The notes under the pieces are model-generated. The model did not search any database, was not told where the DNA came from, and was given only the letters and a program-made list of their open reading frames with translations. From NCBI GenBank assembly GCA_003054655.1, contig QAYZ01000011.1:166425-230424 (forward strand): 64,000 bases of DNA. The letters are read 5' to 3'. The translations under genes and the position numbers were made by a program. Shown here in pieces: positions 46,316 through 53,426 of the stretch (its first letter is position 1; the number at the start of each line of letters is the position of its first letter). Source of the DNA: Spartobacteria bacterium LR76. GTDB taxonomy: Bacteria > Verrucomicrobiota > Verrucomicrobiia > Chthoniobacterales > Terrimicrobiaceae.

Positions 46316-47043
46316 CGTACGCAAAAGAATCCAAGATGCGCTCGACGGCACCCTGCCTGGGCACCTGGCTGTCATCCGGCTCGCCCGTGGTGGCCGAGCT
46401 GGCGGCCCAGTGCGGCCTGGACTGGCTGCTGCTCGACATGGAGCATGGCTGCCTGGCGGAGGCGGAGCTCCTGGACAATCTCCGTGCGGCGGGAGGGCGT
46501 GAGACGGTGGTGGTGGTGCGGGTGCCGACCCATGAGGCCGGGCTGATCGGCCGGGCGCTGGACTGGGGGGCGGATGCGATCATGGTGCCGCATGTGAACA
46601 CGGCGGCGGAGGCCCGGGCGATCGTCTCTGCGATGAAGTACCCGCCGGAGGGCGGGCGCGGATATTCGCGCTCCGTGCGGGCTTACGGGTATGGACTGCA
46701 AAAGCCGGAGGCTCTGCCGGTGCCGCTGCTTTTCGTGCAGATCGAGACGGCGGAGGGCGTGCGAAACGTGCGTGAAATCGCCGCCGTGCCGGGAGTCGAC
46801 GTGTTGTTTGTGGGACCGGCCGATCTCGGGCTGAGCCTGTCGACGGAGCCTGACGCGCCGGAGTACGAGGACGCGCTCGACCAGGTCGTCCATGCCGCGA
46901 GGGAACGCGGCATCCATGCTGGCATCCTCGTGCGCAACGCCGACGACACGCCGGGGCTGCTGCAGCGGGGGTTTACCAAGGTCGCGGTGGATTCCGATCT
47001 CTCGATCCTCCGGAGCAGGTTCCTTTCCATCGCCCGTGGGTAG
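46312..47043 (+). CDS. HpcH/HpaI-family 2-keto-3-deoxy aldolase
   Basis: A 243-residue class II aldolase. It has GTWLSSGSPVVAELAAQCGLDW, LLLDMEHGCLAEAEL (His base), ADAIMVPHVNTAAEARAIV, metal-binding Glu in QIETAEGVRNV and Asp in VDVLFVGPADLGLSL. The family cleaves 2-keto-3-deoxy sugar acids such as 2-keto-3-deoxy-L-rhamnonate to pyruvate and an aldehyde. It starts within the stop codon of the APH-fold kinase gene and is followed by an FCD-AraC-type regulator. Confidence 0.91.
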   Translation: MTYAKESKMRSTAPCLGTWLSSGSPVVAELAAQCGLDWLLLDMEHGCLAEAELLDNLRAAGGRETVVVVRVPTHEAGLIGRALDWGADAIMVPHVNTAAEARAIVSAMKYPPEGGRGYSRSVRAYGYGLQKPEALPVPLLFVQIETAEGVRNVREIAAVPGVDVLFVGPADLGLSLSTEPDAPEYEDALDQVVHAARERGIHAGILVRNADDTPGLLQRGFTKVAVDSDLSILRSRFLSIARG

Positions 47044-47107
47044 CGCCGTGCCGGTGGAGGCCCGGCCTTGATTTGGCAGGCGCACGGGTGTTCTCTATCG
47101 GCAGAGC

Positions 47108-47884
47108 ATGGACCCCTACGCAGAACTTTGTCGGCTGCGCTCGACCCTCGAGGCGTTTGCAGCGGTCCGCCTTGCCGGGCATCCGCGCCGTGAGGGGGTC
47201 TTCCAGCGTTTGCAGGTGTGCCTGGCGGCCTTGGAAAAGTGCGCGAAGCGTGGCGACTATGCGGCGTTTCATCGCGAGGACATTGCGCTGCACCGGACGA
47301 TGGTGGAATCCTGCGAGGTGCCGACGCTGCTGGAGAGCTGGGAGGCCAGCGTGCGCAGCCTCGATGAAGATCTGCTCCAGGTGAGAAAGACGTATTGGCC
47401 GAGCCTCATGGCGCTTTACCGCGAGCATGTTTACCTCATCCGGGCCTGGGGGGCGGGGGATCCTGTGGTGGTCGAGCAGGCCACGCACCTGCACCTGGAG
47501 GTGGGCTGGTATCGCAAGGCGGTGAGCGAGGGCCGCCGGCCGGTGGCGGGCAGCGAGGTGGATCGCGTGGCGTCGTTTCTTTCCATTCATCACGCCAGCG
47601 AGATCGACATCTCCGAGGTGGCGCAGAATGTCGCGTTCCTCAGCCCGAGCCAGTTGACGCGTCGTTTCCATGCCCAGTTTGGCATGGCTCCGTATGCGTG
47701 GCTGCGCCAGGTGCGGCTGGACCGGGCCCGGCAGCTCCTGAGGACCAGCCACGACAAGGTCGGAGAGATCGGCCGGCAGGTCGGGTATCGCAATGTCTCG
47801 CATTTCGTGCGGGATTTCCGGGAGCATTTTGCTGTGACGCCTCACCGCTGGCGCAGCGAGAACCGGCACGCGGAGCCAGACTGA
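47108..47884 (+). CDS. Transcriptional regulator: FCD-like sensor fused to AraC-type HTH
   Basis: A 258-residue regulator of unusual build. Residues ~1-150 are all-helical and resemble the FCD sensor of FadR/GntR regulators: ALEKCAKRGDYAAFHREDIALH, a helix ending SVRSLDEDLL, and HVYLIRAWGAGDPVVVEQATHLH, with spaced His residues that could bind a metal. Residues ~160-258 are a classic AraC double HTH (IDISEVAQNVAFLSPSQLTRRF and VGEIGRQVGYRNVSHFVRDF). FCD sensors normally follow a GntR winged helix and AraC domains normally follow a cupin, so this is a swap. It is probably the regulator of the kinase/aldolase pair. Confidence 0.8.
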   Translation: MDPYAELCRLRSTLEAFAAVRLAGHPRREGVFQRLQVCLAALEKCAKRGDYAAFHREDIALHRTMVESCEVPTLLESWEASVRSLDEDLLQVRKTYWPSLMALYREHVYLIRAWGAGDPVVVEQATHLHLEVGWYRKAVSEGRRPVAGSEVDRVASFLSIHHASEIDISEVAQNVAFLSPSQLTRRFHAQFGMAPYAWLRQVRLDRARQLLRTSHDKVGEIGRQVGYRNVSHFVRDFREHFAVTPHRWRSENRHAEPD

Positions 47885-47964
47885 GTCGATGCCGGCTGGC
47901 GAGCTGGCGCATGGGCGGCATGGAAGCATGCCGCCGCACCATGCCGGCCCGGGTGTATGGCCTG

Positions 47965-48183
47965 CTACCTCCGCTGGTGCGCCGGGGTGTCGGCGGAGCG
48001 GGGGAGGGTGAAGGGGCTGGCGTAGCCCCGGGTGCAGCGCGCGGGGCGGCGGGGGCGGAGGTGCAGGCCGGTCCAGGGCGGGGTGGAGATTTCGCAGGCG
48101 GGCGGGGCATTGTCGGGCGGGGGCTTTTTGTTAAGGACGAGACCGAGGGCGCGCAGGAGGCGGGCGGCGGCCTGGCTAATCAT
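47965..48183 (-). CDS. Small Pro/Arg-rich protein, unknown
   Basis: A 72-residue protein whose start overlaps the end of the upstream gene by eight bases (ATGATTAG arrangement). It starts MISQAAARLLRALGLVLNKK, an amphipathic helix, and continues into a Pro- and Arg-rich tail. I do not recognise it. Support comes from the coupled start and the open frame in a tightly packed - strand array; the composition is that of GC-rich random reading, so caution is needed. Confidence 0.42.
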   Translation of the reverse strand: MISQAAARLLRALGLVLNKKPPPDNAPPACEISTPPWTGLHLRPRRPARCTRGYASPFTLPRSADTPAHQRR

Positions 48184-48502
48184 CGTAGTAGGTGGTGTCT
48201 CTGGGGAGGGTGGAGCTGATGATGGAGCGGATCTCTCGGTCGAAGTCGCTCTTGAGCCGGGAGAGGAGCGCCTCGGCCTCGTAGTATTCCTCATCGGTGA
48301 GGTCGATCTCGTCGCCCTCGATGTAGAGGTAGTCGCCGGTGTGCTCGAGCTCGAGGCCGCCGCGCCGGGTGGTCCAGCGCTTTTCCTCGACGTCGTCGGT
48401 GACGGTGGCGATGAGGTCGTTGCGGGAGTCGCGGGTGATCTCGACGGGGAACTCGTACTCGATGCCGGACTCCTCGCGGAGGATGAACAGGGTGGCAATC
48501 AT
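48176..48502 (-). CDS. Small acidic protein of unknown function
   Basis: A 108-residue acidic protein. Beta strands (FILREESGIEYEFPVEIT, GGLELEHTGDYLYIEGDE) are followed by an acidic helix (LTDEEYYEAEALLSRLKSDF). Codon pattern and amino-acid composition look real. Its start overlaps the stop of the upstream ribbon-helix-helix-like reading frame (48499-48502, ATGA). It lies in the accessory region of small - strand genes; no family recognised. Confidence 0.62.
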   Translation of the reverse strand: MIATLFILREESGIEYEFPVEITRDSRNDLIATVTDDVEEKRWTTRRGGLELEHTGDYLYIEGDEIDLTDEEYYEAEALLSRLKSDFDREIRSIISSTLPRDTTYYDD

Positions 48503-48822
48503 GGCTGAGGGTCTTTCGTGGTGATGGGTTCGGCGGGGGGCGTGGTGGTGTCGCTGTGGTCGGTTGGCGTGTTGTTAATGGTGGCGTCGCTGGGTACGGG
48601 CGGTGTTTCGTCGATATTCGCGGTACTGCCCGGCTGGCTGGCCTGGGCGGCGGGGTTGGGTTGCGATTGCAGGGACAAGTCAATAAGGTGGCGGACCTGC
48701 GCGCTGCGGGAGCGGTGGGATGCCCGCGCGGCCTGGCTAAAGGCCTGATAGGTGGCCTCGTCGACATGGGTGCCGATGAAGCGCAGGGGAGGGCGGGTTT
48801 TCAGTGGTTCAGTTTTCAGTTT
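48499..48822 (-). pseudogene. 5'-truncated ribbon-helix-helix-like gene
   Basis: An open frame of ~100 codons with protein-like content but no ATG, GTG or TTG start before mid-gene; only a CTG at 48804 is available. It encodes RFIGTHVDEATYQAFSQAA and then RSRSAQVRHLIDLSL, which is a ribbon-helix-helix pattern, followed by a Thr/Pro-rich tail. Its stop is coupled (ATGA) to the next gene. A TTTTCAG repeat sits exactly where the start codon should be, and an in-frame TGA lies just upstream of it. Either the 5' end was replaced by the repeat or translation starts at CTG. Confidence 0.5.
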
Positions 48823-48828
48823 TCAGAC
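48797..48828. repeat. TTTTCAG-type repeat, copy 1
   Basis: A short tandem array of (G)TTTTCAG and GGTTCAG units, ending GTTCAGTTTTCAGTTTTCAG. A close relative in the same orientation occurs at 51919-51948. It cuts into the 5' end of the ribbon-helix-helix-like gene. Confidence 0.5.
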
Positions 48829-48988
48829 CTTGTGTGGTGTCGCCGGGCGGGGGTTTTGTTGAACCTCTGGCGCGGGCGAGCGGGTTGGTTTCTTTTGAGG
48901 TGAAAAGGGATGGGCGGCGTGGTTTGCGGCGCGGTCCGGTGTGGCCTTTACGCCATTGGATGCGGTTTTCTCGCGGACTGGGCTTTGT

Positions 48989-49444
48989 TCAGGATTCGTG
49001 CGGTGCCGGTTTGGCGGGAAGGGTTGGCGAGGTGCCGGGTGCGGCGTTGCCTGTGGTGGTGCCTTTGCCGCCTTTTTTCCGGCGGGGGAGGCGCTGTATC
49101 CTGGCGGCGGGCGCTTTGGACGGAGGCTCTGTCAGCGGGACGTTGCCCAGAGAAATGTCCGCATCGCTTCTCTCTGGCAGGGAAGCGTCTTCCACTTTCT
49201 CCGAGAAACGGGCGACCTCGCGGGAGATCCACCGGCGATAGCAGCGGCTCATGCAGGCGGCGAAAGTGGTGTGGCGCTCATGAACGTGCTGGCCCTGGGC
49301 GCGCAGCCAGGTGTGGATGGCCTCCCAGCTCCAGCCCTTGCGGCGCAGGACGTCGACGGCGGGAAGGTAGGGCTCCAGGGGAGTGTAGTTGCGGGTGGAT
49401 TGGTGGGCGGCCTGAGCGGCGCGGGCGAGGTCGTGGGCGGTCAT
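48989..49444 (-). CDS. Small protein of unknown function, accessory region
   Basis: A 151-residue protein. The first ~80 residues are helical (LARAAQAAHQSTRNY, VDVLRRKGWSWEAIHTWLRA, FAACMSRCYRRWISREV) and could be a DNA-binding or mobilisation-type domain. The rest is a basic, Pro- and Lys-rich tail (RIQRLPRRKKGGKG). Its start overlaps the stop of the upstream ribbon-helix-helix gene by four bases. The 17-bp palindromic site at 49481-49497 lies 37 bases upstream. Confidence 0.6.
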   Translation of the reverse strand: MTAHDLARAAQAAHQSTRNYTPLEPYLPAVDVLRRKGWSWEAIHTWLRAQGQHVHERHTTFAACMSRCYRRWISREVARFSEKVEDASLPERSDADISLGNVPLTEPPSKAPAARIQRLPRRKKGGKGTTTGNAAPGTSPTLPAKPAPHES

Positions 49445-49638
49445 CGTGTCGTGTCTTTCGGGTTGCGGCTGGTTTGTTTCTCCAAAGTGTATACACCTTT
49501 TGACAAAAAAAGCTCGAAGACGTCGGCGAGGCTGCGGCGGGAGGCGGCGGCGATGCGGTCGAGCTGGCGGTGGAGGGAGGGCGCGATGTGGGCGCGCACC
49601 TCGGCGCTAGGCCTTGCGGGTGGGGTGGCGTTTTTCAT
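49441..49638 (-). CDS. Ribbon-helix-helix-like small DNA-binding protein
   Basis: A 65-residue protein: a short Pro-rich leader, then VRAHIAPSLHRQLDRIAAAS and SLADVFELFLSKGVYTL. This is the beta strand, helix, turn, helix pattern of ribbon-helix-helix repressors. The C-terminal codons GVYTLE are the translation of a palindromic site also found upstream of the next gene. It overlaps its neighbours on both sides (49607-49638 and 49441-49444). Confidence 0.6.
   Translation of the reverse strand: MKNATPPARPSAEVRAHIAPSLHRQLDRIAAASRRSLADVFELFLSKGVYTLEKQTSRNPKDTTR
49481..49497. promoter_or_regulatory. Palindromic operator-like site, copy 1
   Basis: TCCAAAGTGTATACACC, with the perfect palindrome GTGTATACAC at 49487-49496. 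It is identical over 17 bases to 49798-49814. It lies inside the end of one ribbon-helix-helix gene and 37 bases upstream of the start at 49444, a suitable place for repressor binding. Confidence 0.5.
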
Positions 49639-49786
49639 AGTGGTGGACTTGTTCCTCGAGGATTTTTTCGATGAGAGCGGAGAGCGGCATGTCGAGCTCA
49701 TTGGCCACCAGCATGAGCCGGGCCTTGAGGTTCTTGTGTATCCAGCCCGAGATGGCTCGTTTGTCCTGGTCGCGTTGGTTGGCCAT
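49607..49786 (-). CDS. Ribbon-helix-helix-like small DNA-binding protein
   Basis: A 59-residue protein starting MANQRDQDKRAISGW. The helices KNLKARLMLVANELD and PLSALIEKILEEQVHHYEKR fit a ribbon-helix-helix repressor or antitoxin-type regulator. The palindromic site at 49798-49814 ends 12 bases upstream of the start codon. The stop overlaps the next small gene by ~32 bases. No toxin gene of a known type is adjacent. Confidence 0.6.
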   Translation of the reverse strand: MANQRDQDKRAISGWIHKNLKARLMLVANELDMPLSALIEKILEEQVHHYEKRHPTRKA

Positions 49787-49979
49787 GGCGATATGTTTCC
49801 AAAGTGTATACACCATTAGTTTCGGGCGTCAACCGGCTTTTGAGGATTTTTGCGGATTCGTCGATAAAGCCGGAGCCGTCGGATAGCTCGTGGAGGAGGA
49901 AGCGGGCGAGGCAGGCGGGGTCGACGCCATGGCGCGCCGCTGCGTCCCGGAGTTCGGCGGGCAGTGAGTGAATTTCCAT
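49698..49979 (-). CDS. Possible small protein, 3' end overlapping the next gene
   Basis: A 93-residue frame starting MEIHSLPAELRDAAA. The first ~50 residues (GVDPACLARFLLHEL, GFIDESAKILKSRL) look like a folded helical domain and are probably coding. The remainder passes through the palindromic site and then the out-of-phase start of the next gene, so the frame may once have ended earlier. Confidence is limited because the 3' half is clearly shared with another gene. Confidence 0.42.
   Translation of the reverse strand: MEIHSLPAELRDAAARHGVDPACLARFLLHELSDGSGFIDESAKILKSRLTPETNGVYTLETYRHGQPTRPGQTSHLGLDTQEPQGPAHAGGQ
49798..49814. promoter_or_regulatory. Palindromic operator-like site, copy 2
   Basis: An exact second copy of the 17-base site at 49481-49497, with GTGTATACAC at 49804-49813. 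It lies immediately upstream of the ribbon-helix-helix gene starting at 49786. Confidence 0.52.
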
Positions 49980-50258
49980 GGCATGAGAATGCCGGGCAGG
50001 GAAAGGAATGACAACGGAGGGGGTGCGATTTGGGTGCAAGGCAGGGGGGCGGGTTATTCACAGGGGGAGTGCGTATGGGTACTTAGTTTTCGGGCGAAGC
50101 GTCGGCGTGGGAGGCCTGGGAGGTGTTTGTTACGGAAATGACACTTAGCGTGGTTTGTGTCGGGCGGAGATATCTTAGAGGATGGCGGGATGTTGAGATG
50201 GGCGCATATTTGCTCGCGGCGGACTGCCGGAGGTGACGCTGGAACCCTGAGCGCCCGG

Positions 50259-51041
50259 ATGAGAAGGGCATCGCAGTCGCAGCGATGCCGCACGGTCCTG
50301 CTGGGGATCGCTGCGGCGGGGATGCTCTGTGCTGCGGTGCAGGCCGGGACGGTGGTCGAGGAGGAGGGGGAACCCGGATCGATCTGGTGGTCGACCGGGG
50401 CGACGGATACCGGCATCGGGAGCGCGCCGCTGCCTGTTCCTTTGGCGGGTTGTGGGGACTGGACCCCGCACAGGGGCAGTCTTTACGGGGCGATCCGCCC
50501 GGTGCCGCCGGAGCGGATCGAGCTTCCGCCGACGGACTGGGGCGAGCCGGAGGGCGGATTTCCGGGTGTCGGCGTCGGTGTGCTTTCCGGGAGCGGGACG
50601 TCGTCCGCAGCCGGGAGCCTGACGGTGACGAGTAGTGAGATGCAGAATGCAGGGAGTTTTTGGTTGTTGTCGTCGTCGTGGGATATCTTGCTGGCGTTGG
50701 ACGGCGGGGTGATCCCGACGGGCAGCGTGGTGTTTTTGGGGGGAGTCGACATGGCGGGCGGAAGCCTGACGGGGAGTTCCCTGACGGTGCTGGGAGGAGG
50801 CGTTCAGGAGCTGTCGTCCTCGCCGTACTCTTTGTCCTCCGGCAGCCTCGATTTCACCAATACCGTGATTTTTGTGCCGGATGGCATGACGAGTCTGGGG
50901 CTGGATGGAACGCTCTCGCCAGCGGTCAATACACTATCGACCGTTCCCGAACCTGGCACGCTGGCGACAGTCGGACTGGGGGCGCTCCTGGCGGGATGGC
51001 TGGTGCGGGCGCGGCGGAGAGCATCGTCCGTGCTCGCTTGA
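50259..51041 (+). CDS. PEP-CTERM exported protein
   Basis: A 260-residue protein. The signal peptide (CRTVLLGIAAAGMLCAAVQA) is followed by a Gly/Ser/Thr-rich beta domain (e.g. GGSLTGSSLTVLGGGVQEL). The C-terminal sorting signal is VPEPGTLATVGLGALLAGW followed by an Arg-rich tail. I chose ATG 50259 because it places the signal peptide at the N-terminus. The middle has no known domain. It is a surface or biofilm-matrix-type protein sorted by an exosortase. Confidence 0.82.
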   Translation: MRRASQSQRCRTVLLGIAAAGMLCAAVQAGTVVEEEGEPGSIWWSTGATDTGIGSAPLPVPLAGCGDWTPHRGSLYGAIRPVPPERIELPPTDWGEPEGGFPGVGVGVLSGSGTSSAAGSLTVTSSEMQNAGSFWLLSSSWDILLALDGGVIPTGSVVFLGGVDMAGGSLTGSSLTVLGGGVQELSSSPYSLSSGSLDFTNTVIFVPDGMTSLGLDGTLSPAVNTLSTVPEPGTLATVGLGALLAGWLVRARRRASSVLA

Positions 51042-51560
51042 TCGGGGAGGCGGAATTGACTGGGTCCGGACGGGTGTACGTATGGCTACGGGGCGGTTAC
51101 GTAATGGTACGTATTTCTTTGAAAATAAGTCATTTATGTTGATCTTTTCGCCTTGATGGCGGAGGGGGAGGTGTAGGAGGTTGGGTTTGCCCGAGGGGAG
51201 CTTTGGCTCCTGCTACTGCGCGGGATGGATCGATGCTGTTAGGGGGGATGGAGGTCCCCTGGGCCGGGTGCTGATCGGTGGTGTGAACTGCCGGGAGGGA
51301 CGCGAGCCTGGAGAGCCTCTGGTCCGCTGGCGGGGTGAACATCGGTTCGTTCTGCGGAGTGGGCATCGGGCACCAAAGTTTAGTTGAGAAACGCCAAAAT
51401 CCGGCGCGGTGGGTGAGGTGCCTTCCGCGCCGGATTATTTGTTTCCGGGGTAACGATACGCATGGCGGCGGTGGTTTGCGTGTGTGTGTGCGGGATTTTT
51501 TCCGGGTACGATTTTTCCGGGTTGGAGCGAGTGGTGTGGGTCGTGTAATGTCGCGATATT
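51042..51560. other. 519-bp intergenic stretch
   Basis: No gene is supported here. It holds three TACGTA palindromes (51077, 51098, 51108), a strong hairpin (51398-51436) and otherwise G-rich unstructured sequence. Short reading frames on either strand have the skewed composition of chance frames. Confidence 0.6.
51398..51436. terminator. Candidate bidirectional terminator hairpin
   Basis: A perfect 12-bp stem (AATCCGGCGCGG at 51398-51409, complement at 51425-51436) with a 15-base loop. AAA precedes it, so read on the - strand the stem ends in TTTT; on the + strand ATTTG follows. It stands alone between genes. Confidence 0.5.
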
Positions 51561-51914
51561 ATGGAGAGCCAGAATGTGACGTTTCGCGTGCCGGTTGCGA
51601 TCGGGGAGTGCCTGCCGAAGAGGCTGCAGGAGCTGGGGATGACGCGCAGCGAGTACCTGCTTTCCCTGATCCGCTATGACCTCTCGATCGCGAAGCCGCA
51701 TCACACGACGGGGGATTTTCACCGGCTGACCTTTGACGAGCGCGACCGCATCGACCGCGAGATCGCCAAGGCGTACCTGAGCGGCGAGTCGCTGGGCGGT
51801 TCGTGGTTTGAGAACCGCGTGAAGGAGGCGGCAAAGGAACTCTCGCTCCCGCAGGAGCCCGCGCCCTCCAAGGTGGGGGAAAAGCTGCGCAAGCGGCTGC
51901 GAAGCGGGAAGTGA
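51561..51914 (+). CDS. Small protein with ribbon-helix-helix-like N-terminus
   Basis: A 117-residue protein: VTFRVPVAIGECLPKRLQEL and TRSEYLLSLIRYDLSI form a strand-helix-helix unit like an arc-type DNA-binding domain. The C-terminal part (RDRIDREIAKAYLSGESL, VGEKLRKRLRSGK) is basic and helical. It could be an accessory protein of a mobile element. A TTTTCAG-type repeat begins a few bases after its stop codon. Confidence 0.66.
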   Translation: MESQNVTFRVPVAIGECLPKRLQELGMTRSEYLLSLIRYDLSIAKPHHTTGDFHRLTFDERDRIDREIAKAYLSGESLGGSWFENRVKEAAKELSLPQEPAPSKVGEKLRKRLRSGK

Positions 51915-51918
51915 CGGA

Positions 51919-51948
51919 AGTTTTCAGTTTCCAGTGTTCAGTTTTCAG
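51919..51948. repeat. TTTTCAG-type repeat, copy 2
   Basis: A 30-bp array, AGTTTTCAGTTTCCAGTG followed by TTCAGTTTTCAG. It is related to the repeat at 48797-48828 and in the same orientation. Both copies border small accessory genes. Confidence 0.5.
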
Positions 51949-52093
51949 ACTCGCGGGTGAGGCGGCACGGGGTGGGTGGCCGGTGCGCTGTGCGGTCGTT
52001 GTTTATCGAGACTGATCGAACAGGGGGGAAGCGAAGGGACCTGAGGACTGGCTGGTTGAAGGGCCGCACACGGCGAGAGAGATCGCTGAACTG

Positions 52094-52927
52094 ATGGCGG
52101 AAGGGGTCCTAAACTCCAGTTCGCATCTCATCACAACGGGCGAGACGGAGTGGAAGATACTGGGGAGCTATCCGGATATTCATCTGATCGAGGTATCGAA
52201 GAGGGAACCGGACGAGCTGCGATCCGTGGCCCAAGAGGTGGGCGGGCAGTCGAAGTCTGCTGAGGATCGGGAGGAAATGCAGGAAGAAGAGGCAGCTATC
52301 AAATCCCGCCGCCCATCACGGCACGCGATGCTGCGGAATATCCGGAACTCTCTTGATCGGCTGTGGGAGGCTCAGAGAGAGGCGATTATTTCCCGCATCA
52401 AGGATGACGACCTGGATGTCGAGTATGAGGCGACGCGGAAGCAGCACAAGGAGCTATTCCTCAACATTCAGGAGACTGCGCTAGAGTACTGGCGGGCTAC
52501 GGGAGTGCTATCGAACTGGGTGAGCGACCTGACCTGGAATGACGCGGATTTCACGATCAAGCTCAAGGGTGCGTCGGAAGCGGAGAAGTTTGACGAGGTG
52601 ATGGGATGGCTGGTGGTGAAGAATCTCTCGGCATTGCCGGGGGTCTACTGCTTCATCAACGGCAAGGAGTATATCTACGTCGGGCAGGCTCGGGAGTTGG
52701 GCTCCCGGCTCAAGCAACATGAGCAGAAGACATTCTTTACCCGGGCGAATAAATTCCGCGTGGTCGTGCCGCAGAACCGCAAGATGTTGAACAAGCTGGA
52801 ACGGCTGATCATTCTCAATCGTCAGCCGACCGACAACCGTGCGACCGGGTATACGAAGGCGAATCCGGCGGATGATTGCCTTGAATACATCCGGAGGGAG
52901 ATCAAGGAACTGATCAGCGATTTCTAG
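52094..52927 (+). CDS. GIY-YIG nuclease-domain protein
   Basis: A 277-residue protein. The N-terminal ~60 residues are a small unknown domain, then comes a Glu-rich helical linker (~45-150). The C-terminal ~90 residues are a GIY-YIG nuclease: GVYCFINGKEYIYVGQA, the catalytic Arg in LGSRLKQHE, the metal-binding Glu in LNKLERLIILN and a final Asn. The open frame continues ~25 codons upstream of the ATG with protein-like, HTH-like content (GPHTAREIAEL) but no usual start codon, so the true 5' end may be lost or lie upstream. It lies among mobile-type genes; the role is unknown (endonuclease, possible restriction or homing function). Confidence 0.72.
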   Translation: MAEGVLNSSSHLITTGETEWKILGSYPDIHLIEVSKREPDELRSVAQEVGGQSKSAEDREEMQEEEAAIKSRRPSRHAMLRNIRNSLDRLWEAQREAIISRIKDDDLDVEYEATRKQHKELFLNIQETALEYWRATGVLSNWVSDLTWNDADFTIKLKGASEAEKFDEVMGWLVVKNLSALPGVYCFINGKEYIYVGQARELGSRLKQHEQKTFFTRANKFRVVVPQNRKMLNKLERLIILNRQPTDNRATGYTKANPADDCLEYIRREIKELISDF

Positions 52928-52988
52928 GGTTGGCGAGGAGCGGTACCCATATCAATGTGAAGGATTTCTGGCTCCATGCAGCCTTCTC

Positions 52989-53426
52989 TCAGGGGTACTG
53001 GACGGGGGCGCGCAGGGTGGAGGGCTTTATGGCGAAGGTGTAGTCGCCTTTGGGCAGCTCGGGATAGACATTGGCAGTCGGTGGCGTGGGGAGGATGGTG
53101 AACTCCAGGGGCTTGCCGCAGCAGTCGAGGAGGCGGAATGTGGGCTTCCACTCGGGGAAGCGCCCGGTGTCGTGGAGGCGCTGCAGGAGCTGGCGCGTGT
53201 CGATCTGGGAAAGGACAGTGGGTTTCTCGGGGACGCGGATGGATACTGCGGCGAGGTCGGCGGTGGTGGTTTGGGAGAGGACGCGGGAGTAATTGTAGGC
53301 AGAATCGTGGTCCATCATGGGGGCGAGCTGCGGAAGGACGAAAAACTGGTAGACGAGAAATGCGGCGAGGGCTGCGCTGCCAGCGAAAATCAGGAGGGTG
53401 GTGAGGATTCGGAGGAGACGCCGCAT
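52989..53426 (-). CDS. Small membrane-anchored protein of unknown function
   Basis: A 145-residue protein with one N-terminal transmembrane segment (LTTLLIFAGSAALAAFLVYQFF) and a periplasmic part (e.g. LSQIDTRQLLQRLHDTGRFPEW, FRLLDCCGKPLEFTILPTPP). I do not recognise it. The start at 53426 was chosen because the membrane segment follows it directly; upstream codons are not protein-like. Confidence 0.65.
   Translation of the reverse strand: MRRLLRILTTLLIFAGSAALAAFLVYQFFVLPQLAPMMDHDSAYNYSRVLSQTTTADLAAVSIRVPEKPTVLSQIDTRQLLQRLHDTGRFPEWKPTFRLLDCCGKPLEFTILPTPPTANVYPELPKGDYTFAIKPSTLRAPVQYP

Noticed and set aside
48291..48767. 158-codon - strand frame beginning MSTRPP
   Set aside because: It is out of phase with the real frames at 48176-48502 and 48499-48822 and is made of Pro/Arg/His runs typical of a shadow frame.
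50259..51041. Part of the phage island
   Set aside because: The protein has a signal peptide and PEP-CTERM sorting signal, features of host surface proteins, and lies before the phage module.
51130..51366. Pro-rich - strand frame in the 519-bp gap
   Set aside because: Low-complexity Pro/Thr/Ala content is what antisense reading of G-rich DNA yields, and no domain is visible.
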